Shown here: positions 25,407 through 37,400 of the stretch, piece after piece
How positions within the stretch are numbered: the first letter of the stretch is position 1
Layout: the number at the start of each line of letters is the position of its first letter
Origin: Hyposmocoma kahamanoa
Taxonomy: Eukaryota; Arthropoda; Insecta; Lepidoptera; Cosmopterigidae
Assembly (NCBI RefSeq): GCF_003589595.1
Contig: NW_020654080.1
Coordinates: forward strand, 234,604-298,603
Direction of reading: 5' to 3'
Length of the DNA: 64,000 bases
Translations under genes and position numbers: made by a program
The notes under the pieces: model-generated
Told to the model about the DNA's origin: nothing
Seen by the model: the letters and a program-made list of their open reading frames with translations, nothing else
Database searches by the model: none

Positions 25407-28400
25407 ATGCATCGGCGGGGCGGGAAACGCATACGGATGGATGATCCTCCTCCGGAGTATGTGAACCCGATGACTCCGGCGACTCCGATGACCGACTATG
25501 GCGGACAGTCTGTGCACGAGCCCGAGACGCCTAATCCCAACTACTCTGGATTTAACGTAGGCGCTGTGGCCAACTCAACTGCTGTTGAAGCACCTAGAGA
25601 GGACGCTGAGGACCCCGAAGAGGAGGAAGCGAGATCGCCATCGCCAACGCCGACGAAGCGTATAACTCGTAGCCGTGGTCGCGGCGGCGATGGAGGCTAC
25701 GTTGGGCGCCTAGCGGAATCGCCACCGCCACCGCCGTTGCGGCGTCGCGGCCGCGGCGGCAGAGGCCGTGGCCGGGGTCGGGGCGCGGCGCCGCCGCCCG
25801 CTTACTCGCCACCGCCTGTGCTGCTGCCAGGAGATGATGAGAACAGTCTCTATAACATTCTCAGATTCAATAAAACTGCTATAAATGTAAGTAGGACGCA
25901 ATAATTAATCTGGGAATATTAATGTAAGTTTCTGGTCATAACTGCATTATTCTGTGTGATGTACAGCAAGTTGTGGACATGTGGATCGAACAGTACAAGA
26001 GCAACCGTGAGGGTGCACTGGTACAATTGATGCAGTTCTTTATTAATGCATCTGGCTGCCGTGGGAAGGTTACGCTTGATATGGCCCAGATGGACCACAC
26101 ACTAATCATCAAGAAGATGACTCAAGAATTTGATGAGGTATATTTTGATGTTTGTACATTTATTCTTGTCCTCTATAATATGATGTATGGTAATAATATT
26201 GCAATATCAGTTATTCACATTCAATGATTTTTATCAAATAATAATATGTTTGGTAAAAACAATGTAATATGTATTGTATAGTGATCAAGAGATTATGAAT
26301 TAATTATAATTTTGGCTCTAAATAATTACATTTTTATAACACACAAGCTATGCAAATACAATGATAGAAAGATAAAGCACCATGCAGGTACCAACTCTAA
26401 GCTTGAAAATGACTGAAAATGCTTACAATATTAACTGTAACCCTGTAAGCAGTAGTGATGCGCGACTTTGAATGTTACTAATACTAATCATTTGAATGGG
26501 CAAATCATTCGCCTAAGTCGAATCCAAGCACAATCATTTGACTCGAGTGGAATGAGTAAGTACCAAATGCCCCTGCCATTTGGTCAGGTGCATGAGTCGT
26601 ATGATTATTATGTGGAAACACCTCATTCATCATGTCCATACCACAAAATGTCCCAGTCTATTAGTAGGTTACTAATTTGATTTTCGAATGCCAGGATTGG
26701 CGATTACTAATGAGTTGAATGTCGAAATCATTCACAATCGCGCATCGCTAGTATGCAGTGTTGCCAGACTTTTGTGTAGTTAATTCGCCATAAATCAAGA
26801 AAAACAATTTTACAATTCTGCTTGCTGCTGGACATTGGGGAATTGGGGAAGTAAGAGAGTTCATATTCCCCAATGTCCAGAAGCAATTCTCACACGTCGA
26901 AATACTCCAACCCCCAAATGAGTTCATTCCCCACATTAAGAAGCCTAAAATCACCTTTTCCTATTTGAAATCGAGTTGTCGACCTCTTAATGTAGCCTAA
27001 ATGGCGAAAAATCGCCTAATCTGGCAACAGTGCCTGTAGGTTTAACTTCAACTTCTATCCACTGTAATATTTTGGAAATGTGTATTATTATGTAGGAAAA
27101 TTATATTTAATCCATAATATGTTTTAACTTTTTGCACAGGAAAGTGGAGAGTACCCCTTAATAATGACAGGGCAGACTTGGAAGAAGTTTAGGTCAAATT
27201 TCTGTGAGTTCATCCAGACACTGGTGAAAATGTGCCAGTATTCCATCATCTATGACCAATACCTCATGGATAATATAATTTCGCTACTTACTGGCCTCTC
27301 TGACTCTCAAGTGCGTGCTTTTAGGCACACGGCAACACTGGCCGGTGAGTTCTGATGATAACTATAATTAGGAATCTGTTCTGTAGTTATGATTTTCAAG
27401 TTAATCTAATCTCCATTAAAAGCAAGTACTTTTACTAAACTTTCGCCTGCTTGGTACTTAAATGCCTCCACTTCGCCCGAAGTGTAGGATTGCTACATCA
27501 CTTCATTGTATCTACTTGATTTTTTAAATCTATTTTAAAAAGGGCCTGAAATGTTCGGGCATTTATGTCGGTCTCGTAATGTATGTATATAATTAATTAC
27601 CCATCCTGCTTTATCTGCGACTGCTACCATGAGAGGTAGGTGTTAGACAGACGGATACAAACATTATAGTTAGAAACGAAGTGAAAATCAAATAATCATT
27701 TATTCCATGGATAAAATTTTTAAACATTCTTTTTTATGCTTAAAACATGGACCTACCAATGAATGGACGGCAGGTCTAATACAAAAACCATGAAAAAAAG
27801 TCCGAAGTTAACCTATACAAACATAGTGACATGTAACAAAATATAATAAATACATACTTAAAATATACATAAAATAAATACATTTAATTTAAATTGTAAC
27901 ATCATTGCAGTACTAGCCTAATTTTGCTTGCAACAATTTAAGGGCCCAAAACCACCATATTCAGATTCTAATGGAAACTTAACTAAAATGCACCACTAAC
28001 TAACATGCATATTTAGCTTCGACTGAAAATTATTTGAACACAAGAGTAATGCAGCAGCCTTTATTGTAAATATTAATAAATTTTTATATATATTATTATG
28101 TCGAAAATTTGTACAAATTCACTTAAAGAAATAATAAAGAGTTGGGCAGATACTTACAAACAAATATTACAAATGGGAATATAAGCGTATACTATAAGAA
28201 ATGTGCCAATATTCCAACTAAATGTAAACTCAATTATCCGTAATTCTGAAAACCGATTTATAATAAAACTGTTATGCTTTCAAGTAATTTTGATTATTTT
28301 CACAAAGACAAAATTAGTTTTGTAACATTCCTAAAAAAAGTATATTTGACGTTATGAAAATTCGAGTTAATGTTATTTCAGGCAAATGTATTTTGCTGAC

Positions 28401-31400
28401 TTCTGATAGGTAATCCCAAGCCGTAAAACGAGTACAACAATATTTTGTTAGTTATTGCTAACATTTGATAAAAAATCATTTATAGTTTCTTTGTCCTAAA
28501 TATGTCAATCGCTTGTGCTTCGAACTATTGAAAATGACCTAGAAGTTTATTTAAGCTTCTTAAAATTGACGTAATGGGTCTCTTTCCATCTTTTGCACAT
28601 GCAATGTGTAGAAAAAGGACAGTTAGCTATTTAAAATTTTGTTTGCTTTTGTAATTTATATTTACAATTCATTCAGGGTGTCCCAAAACTCAACGATAAC
28701 CTGGGAACAGGATGTTGCCTAATTTGTAACAACCCAGAAAAAAATATTTATAAAATTGAAGTAATTTTTTTTGTAATATAAGCATTTTAACGAAAAAGTT
28801 AAAAATTTTCGACCTGTACACCATTTTTAAGTACTACAATTACAAATTTGCTAATTTTGCTGTTCTAGTTTTTGTAACAGTAACCCAAATAGCCCAGCTA
28901 ATGAACACAATGTCAAAGAAAGCCCGAATTGCTAAAGTTGCAGCATAAAAAATAATGTATTTAATTTTTTTCTTGAATTTTTTAGCAGATTTTTTCAAGG
29001 TAAATCTGACACCCCATACTGTTAAAAAAATGTACCTAGTTTACCATGGCAACTTCTTACAAAAGTTGCCACAACTAATCAAGGTTCTAAAATGGTGTAA
29101 AACTTTTACCTCATGCTTCTTAAAAAAAAATAAATCTTGGTTTTTTAAAAAAAAGGCGAATTTAAAAATGTTACCATTCCTAAGTGAAAGGAGACTTTAG
29201 GTGCCATATCCATGTAGTCGGAGTTAGACTGACTGGTAAAAATAGTAAGTATGATTGAGTGAGGCAAATGGTCTCAAAATTCCACATTTCTAGACAGATA
29301 TAGGAATTTAAATAAAATTAATGAATAAATTATTCTAATTTTATTACAGACTACAGCAAGTGCTCAAACTGTTTTCGTTCTGTGGTAATCGGTCTGCAGA
29401 GAAATTGGTCTACCTAGTTGCTCATTTTACAATTAAAAGTAGCCAATTGGCCCCTATGGTCTGATTTTAAGCAATTTATTATTGATTTAGATACTGCATC
29501 TGTTGCAAAAAATGTTATCAATACAAGTAGAAGAGGAGGTAGATATGCGAGTTGGTTTGCGAAAAATTTAACCTTGTAGATCCAGTTGCATTTGTAGGTA
29601 TAACTTTAGATGCTAAATTGCGAAGGAGTTCACATATAAATAAGTTGTTAAAACAGGTTGTCTGCAGTGTACGCCATAAAAAAAACGAAAACTTTCAGAT
29701 GTCGAAACGGCTGTATATGTATATGTTATATATTGGTTTACTTCAGCTACTTTCACAGTTTATTGACGTAATTTGCTTATATGTGAAATAAAGAATTATG
29801 CTTTGACTTTAAATGTTGTCTATAGGATCGTAAAAGAATTTTGGATTTTAACATCAATGCAATTTAGGTGCTTTTTATTTGTCACAATGGCACAAAATGA
29901 TAAAATATTTAGAAAATTAGTTAATGCTTAATTTAGTGAAAATAACACTGAAATGCCTTCACTGGATACATTATTATTATTATTACTACTATTTTAACAG
30001 CACAAAGCAGAACAAACCATAATTCACTCAAAATATAAAACATATGCAGTGAAGTTCACACAGCTTAAGAAAGCCTTAATGCACAACAAAGGTTGGTTAT
30101 GATAGACATTCATCATGACAATGACTACAAGGGAAAGCCCACTTCACAGTCACATGTAGGTTGTTCTTCCGTCCGTAAGATGTCTTTGTGGCAGTAAGAG
30201 TATTTTAGTAAACTATTTAATGCGTGGTGCGGTGGTGGTGCGCAGTTATGAAGCTGATGACGGCGCTGGTGGACGTGGCGCTGCTGACGAGCGTGAACTG
30301 CGACAACTGCCTGCGCCAGTACGAGGCCGAGCGGCTCAAGGCGCGCGACAAGCGCGCCTCCGAGCGCCTCGAGGTGCTCGTGGCCAAGCGCCAGGAGCTC
30401 GAGGAGAACATGGAGGAGATCAAGAACATGCTGTCTTACATGTTCAAGTCGGTCTTCGTGCACAGATACAGGTGCTTCCGCTGTTGTCACTCGTTTTTGT
30501 TTTTAAAAAGCCTCCTCTCTCCCAATAGGCTGATCAGCGCGTAGCAATTTCTTTTAAGCAACTTCGAGATACAAAATCGGGAGATGCAGAGGGGGTATTT
30601 TGTCTTTCATTAGAAGTATTTTAAATAATGTGCTCCACATTAAATACTAGTAATGTGGAAAATGCACATGAAAGTGTAAATATATTGTAATAAATATTAG
30701 TAACTTGTATCCTATCCTGGGAAATATTGAAATAATAACATTGTAATGAGGAAATAAATGAAGGGATAGTGGAGAAAAGATGTTGCTGAATAAGTGGTTC
30801 TTGACAGTTTATTTTAAAGGAGGAAGGAATCAAGGGAAGGGTATCGTCGAATAGGTTCAGAGAGGGGAACTCCACAGCTTAACGCAGACATGAGTAAACG
30901 TAGGAGAATGGGTGTTTACATTATGAGAGTATCAGAAGAGCCACGACGATGCCAGTGTAGGAGAATGAAGTACAACACGTTCTTTAGGACAAGGAATAAT
31001 ATGGAGTAAAGGAAGGGAAGGACGTGACGACTGTGCCAATGGGTCAAAAATCTGCTTTTAAAAGGTTGATGTTCAGTCGGTCTCGCGTCGTAAGTACCGG
31101 CGTCGGCGTCCTGCGCAACGAGTAATCGGTTGGCCTGTGTCCGCAGGGACACCTTGCCGGACATTCGCGCGATCACGATGGCCGAGATCGGCATCTGGAT
31201 GGAGAAGTTCCCCGCGCACTTCCTCGACGACCTCTACCTGAAGTACATCGGGTGGACGCTGCACGACAAGGTGAGGGCGGCCCGCAGCCCGTTCGGGGGG
31301 CGAGGGCCGCGGGGCCGGCGCGCTGACGGCTCGCGTCCCGCAGGTGGGCGAGGTGCGGCTGCGCTGCCTGCAGGCGCTGCAGCCGCTGTACGAGTGCGAC

Positions 31401-34400
31401 GAGCTGAAGGGCAAGCTGGAGCTGTTCACGTCCAAGTTCAAGGACCGCATCGTGGCCATGACGCTGGACAAGGAGACCGACGTGGCCGTGCACGCCGTGA
31501 AGCTGGTGATCGCCATCCTCAAGATGCACCCCGACGTGCTGACGGACAAGGACTGCGAGAACGTGTACGAGCTGGTGTACTCGTCGTGGCGCGGCGTGGC
31601 GGCGGCGGCGGGCGAGTTCCTGAACGTGCGCCTGTTCCGGCCCGACGCCGCCGCGCCCGCGCCGCGCAGCCGCCGCGGCAAGGCGCGCCTGCCGGCCACG
31701 GCACTGGTGCGCGACCTGGTGCAGTTCTTCATCGAGTCCGAGCTGCACGAGCACGGCGCCTACCTGGTGGACTCGCTGGTGGAGTCCAACCCCATGATGA
31801 AGGACTGGGAGTGCATGACGGACCTGCTGCTGGAGGAGGCGGGCCCGGGCGAGGAGGCGCTGGACAACCGCCAGGAGTCCTCGCTCATCGAGCTCATGGT
31901 GTGCTGCGTCAAGCAGGCCAGCACCGGCGAGCCGCCCGTGGGCCGCGGCCCGGCGCGCCGCCACCACGCGCCGCTGTCCAAGGACCAGGCCAAGGTGAGC
32001 GTTCGCCACTCGCCGGAAGGCCACCCCGCTCGGGACGACGGAGTTCGCGCTTGCGGTAGGTTGCCTATTTTCACACTCGGGCCGGTTTTCTTGCAGCAAG
32101 TGAGCGACGACCGCGCGAAGATGACGGCGCACTTCATGGTGACGCTGCCGGCGCTGCTGGACCGCTTCGGCGCCGACCCCGAGAAGCTCACCAACCTCGT
32201 GACCATCCCGCAGTACTTCGACCTGGAGCTGTACACCACGCAGCGGCAGGAGGGGGTGCGTGCCCGCGCGGCGCCCGGCCGTCGGCGGGCCCTTCCGCGA
32301 GGCTCACGGCCGCCCGGCACTCGTTGCAGAACCTGACGCTGCTGCTGAACAAGCTGCGCGACATCGTGTCCTCGCAGACGGAGGCCGAGGTCGTGGAGGC
32401 CTGCGGCCGCACCCTGGAGGTGCTGTGCTCGGCGCAGCACGCCGTGTACACGCGGTGCAACGTGGCGCGGGCCACCATCACCGACATGTGCGTCAACCGC
32501 TACAAGGAGGCCATCGACGAGTTCCGCAGCCTCATCGAGGGGGTGAGTCGCCGCGGCGCGGGCGACGGGCGCGCGGGCCGCGGCGGGCGCTGACTGCTGT
32601 GTGGCTGGTCTTGTGCCAGGGCGAGACGCCGGACGCGGACGAGGTGTTCAACGTGGTGAACTCCCTGCGCAAGGTGTCCATCATGTACATGTGCCACAAC
32701 CTCAACGACACCAACATCTGGGACTCGCTGTTCGAGGACCTGCCCAAGTGCGTGAAGGGCAGCGAGAGCCGCATGCCGCCGCAGGTGCGTCCGGCCGGCG
32801 GGGAGTGGCCGAGTGGCCGCGGGGCCGCTGACCCCCCTGACCCCCCTGTGCGCAGGCGCTGGTGTTCGTGGTGCGCGCGCTGTTCTACTCGCTGCTGTGG
32901 TCGCTGCACGAGCTGGAGGAGCGCGCGGCGCAGGGCGCGGCCGTGGACGCGGACGCGGCGGCGCTGCGCGAGCGCCTGCAGGCCTACGCGCAGCACTGCC
33001 GCGACGTGGCGGCGCGCGGCGCGTCGCCCGAGCTGCGCGAGGAGGCCTACACCAGCCTGTGCGACCTGCTGGTGTTCTTCGCCGAGACGCTGGCCGCCGT
33101 GCACCACCCGGCGCTGCCCGCCGCGCGCGCGCTGGTGCTGGAGCCCGACGCGCCGCTGTGCGACCTGCTCAACGACTTCATCCAGGAGTTCGTCTTCGTC
33201 AACCACAACTACGGTAGGTCCCTGCGCGCCGCGCTGGCCGCGCTCGCCCACGCCGGTCGGGGACCGAGGACGCTTCGTCGGGTGCGGGACGGTAGGCCCG
33301 GGGTGGGTCAGCCGCTTCGACAGACTTAACGCTCGTTTATTTGCAGGTTGCGGCCGCGCGTAGATCGCGGGCGTAGTGTTCGATTCACTCGTTTAGGTTG
33401 GCACAGGCCGAATCGGTGTTAAGTACGTTCGGGGGAGCGTGAATAGTTCGCGGCAACGAGAAAAAATATGCATTATTCGGAAAGTCGGTGACCGGCGACC
33501 GCCAAGCGCCGGGGCCGCCCCGCCGCGCCCCGGCGCCTTGGCGGTCGCGTAACTGGCTGTCTGTTGCATGTGGCGCCGGGCGCGCTCCCGCCGGCCGCGC
33601 GGTAAGCCTCCTCGCCGCTCGTCTATTTTGCCTTAGTAATGCCCGCCCCCCGCCCCAGCCGCCCGCCCCTCCGGCCCGCCGCCCTCTCGACTCGCGTCAC
33701 GTCACTCCTGTTGTTCCGACGATTCCCGAACGGCCGGAGGGGCTCGCCGCGCGTGCCAATAATGCATATTTTTGTCTCGTCTCAGCACCCTACGTGCAAC
33801 ACTAACATTACTAAGGGAAAATGTCGCGCCTCTTCGCAACGCGATCCGAGACGTACCGAATGGCAAATGAAAGTACCCCGATTTTACTGCGATTATCGCG
33901 AATAATGCCCGCCCCCTCTTTCTGAAGGCCGCGAAACGGTCTCGGCTCGCGGTTGTCGTTGGAAATACCGATAATTTTTTATAATTTTTGCGCATGGTTT
34001 ACAGCTTTGATTTCGGTTTCTTTCGTTTCGGTTTCGTTTCACGCCTCTTTAGTTACGATTTATAAAATATAGCAGCTTTACTTTCCAGCAATTAATCGGA
34101 ACGACCGCTTGCGAACGAACCCAGCCGTCTCGCCGCTGGCGCTTCGTTCGAGCTTACAGTAGAGAACGCATGATATTTTCTTCGTTATGTTCCCAACCCG
34201 GCCACTGTTGTTCCTTTAATTGCGTTTGACTTAACGTCAGCCTCGTAGTCTAACGCGCTCCGTCCGATGCCGCGTGACGATTTCACGGTTTTGCCGTCCG
34301 GTTCTCCGCCGCAAGTTCCCGGCGACGCTTCGGACGTTCGGTAAAAAGGCTAGAGTAGTGTAAAGCGTAGAGCGTCCGCGGCGGGACGCGCGGCAAAGCG

Positions 34401-37400
34401 GCGAAACGTCACGCGGCACGAGCGCCCGCTGACGCCCTGCGTGTGCGCAGACGGGCAAGACGAGCGACGGATCGAGGAGCTGCACAAGAGGCGCAACTTC
34501 CTGGCGGCGTACTGCAAGCTCATCGTGTACAACGTGGCGCCCATCCGACGCGCCGCGGACGTGTTCAAGCACTACATCAAGGTAGGCGGGGCCCCGCCGG
34601 CGCGACGCGTTCCGGGCGGGGCTGACCGGCTGCGGCCCTTGTTGCAGTGCTACAACGACTACGGCGACATCATCAAGGCGACGCTGAGCAAGGCGCGCGA
34701 GATCAACAAGCAGAGCTGCGCCATGACCATGGAGCTGGCCATGCAGGCGCTGTACACGGACGCGCGCAACCGCCACAAGCACGTGTCCCGGCAGCTGCCC
34801 GAGATGCAGGAGCTCAAGGTGCGTGCCGCGAGGCTCGCGCGCGACCTCCTTCGGCCTTTGACCTCTGAGGGAGCTTGGTCGTCCGCCGACAGGAGCTGGC
34901 GAAGCGGTTCTCGGTGATGTTCGGCCTGGACCTGGTGAAGAACCGCGAGGCGCTGACGGCGCTGCACCGCGCGGGCATCGCCTTCGCGGCCCTGGACGCG
35001 CCCGCGGCCGCGCCGGGGCCCAACCTGCAGTTCCTCGACGCGCTCGCCGAGTTCTCCAACAAGCTGCTGCGCCAGGACAAGCGCCACGTGCTGAAGGTAC
35101 GCCGCCCCGGCCGCGCCGCCCCGGCCGCGCCCCGGCCGCAGCCGCCGGTCAGCACGCCGTCCGCTCGTCCGCAGTTCCTGGAGTCGCGCTTCGCGCTGGG
35201 CGCCGTGTCGTGGGGCGAGGAGTGGGCGGCGCTGAGCTCGTACCGCGCCTCGCTGCTGGCCGACGCGCCCGACGAGCGCCCGCCGCCCGCCAAGAAGCAC
35301 TACGCGCGCAAGCAGCGTGAGTCCCCCGCCGCCCCGCCCCCGCCCTCCCCCGCCCTCTCACTCGCCCCTCGCCCTTCGCTTCCAGGAGGCCACGCCGAGG
35401 AGGAGGAGGGCGACGACAACGCGGACTCCGACCAGGACCAGCCCGGGTGAGCGCGTCGAGCGTCCTCTCTCCTAGTTAGCTCTCCGCTTGGTGCAGAGCC
35501 GCGGCGCGTCGCGTCGCCCGATTAGTAATATTAATCATATTTAAGTATTCCTTGTAATGAAATCAATTTTATACTTATTTTCTATGTATTGTATTATGAC
35601 ATTTTTGAATCGACTGACGCATTGTAGAATAGATTTTCAACCATGTTAGTATTATGTAATATTATTTATGTATTGTGATTGTCCGGTGAGGATTCCATGA
35701 AAATGTTGACCGATGCCGGTACGTTTGGTTATTGTTAGACTTAGGATATGATAAGGATGGTGTCGGAGAACGGACTAGTTAACTGACAATTTTACAGAAA
35801 CTCAACTTCATGGAACCCATTTCAACAAAAGGAGCTCTGAAAGTGATCTTCATTCCGGTGTAATTAGGCTTATACTTTACTTATTACTTATTTCAACCAA
35901 TAGCACCATACAGTGGAAACGAGTTTCCCACACCGGACGCGATGCGGTGCGTTGTCGATCGCAACGACAACTGATCGTATTCCGCGCCAGAATACGGTCG
36001 ACAGTGCTGTGGTCTCAAATCGAAACCAAACGGGCTAAGTAAACGGATACCCGTTATTTCCACCTCGCATAACCGTCTGACGTCGTCCACTGATAAACCG
36101 AGCCATCTTGTGAGTGAGGGTCACTTAGCTCCTGTTTACAGATAGTTACCTATTTCACTATAAATGAAATTTTGTAGCATTTTGTAGTTCCAATGAGGGG
36201 TTTGGCTAAGGATAAGACGGTATATTTTTATATTAAATGACATTTGTTATAACATATGTGTTGTCGTTTATACTTACTCTATTATGTGTTGCACTAACAG
36301 TACCTATTTGTCCCACAAATGTCTTTTAGGTTTCTAACAGAACACCTGCATGCTAATTTTGATTCAAGTCGGAACCGAACCGATCGGTAGCCCACCCGAG
36401 TCTCGAAACCAGACTGGTTTCTGAGCGAGAAGATGAATCTGATTCCTACTATATCTATCTAATTTGTGAGTTAAATCAACTATTGTTCCGATTTGAAAAG
36501 TCAAAAGCCATTCCGATCATTTCCGATCGGCCACTTGTGAATCGCAATCATGCGCCTTGACTCGGAAGAGACGCTGTTTCCGATCGGGAGAATCATGCAA
36601 AATCAAGCTGCAGCTCAACATAGCGAAGCGGCAATGTTTATCGTCTTGTCGATTAGCGATACGCGACTTTGAATGTTACTAACACTAATCATTCGAATGG
36701 GCAAATCATTCGCCGAAGTCGAATCGAAGCACAATCATTCACAAGCATGAGTCGAGTGATTATTATATCGGAACTCCACCAGATCATTCGCCGTGTCCAT
36801 ATCAAAATATCCCTGTCCCCGTCATATTCACGAATATCGTTGTGCTCTATGGAATCTATGGGTTTTAGTATTTGAATGATCGTTCTCATAATTCGAATAC
36901 GAAAATTAGTATGTGTTTACTCGAATGACCGGATTAGTAGTTGCTAACGAGTCGAATATTGAAACCGTGACATCAACTTATCCGAAGAATAAAGTCCGAT
37001 GTGATTATATAGCGAAAAGAGAATAAGTACGTTACGAGAATAATTACGTTATTCAAAGTAAGGCGTATGTAAAGGTGTTTTGAGAATTTATGTATCTTAT
37101 TTCATTTCGGAAATATAAAATTGAACAACGGTCGATCCAACATCCACAGCGAAGAAGAACGAACGAAATGTACTATGTCCTGAGAAAAAGTAGTCTTGCA
37201 TATGGATCTTTGTTCTACGGATGAGGCGACATGCCACGCCACCAATTTTTTTTTGTTGTGATATTAATATACGGCTAACGTATACGATGTACATGTCATT
37301 TTTGTGAATGTACTACTATTAGTTTAAAAGAAAAAAAAAAACATTTCCGGTGATGTGGGTACGGAGAATGCTCTACAGCCGCGCCACCTATTATTAATAC

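Noticed and set aside
31130..35300. Alternative long frames on both strands across SA exons
   Set aside because: They are high-GC shadows. The chosen frame reproduces SA family blocks and phase-matched GT/AG introns.
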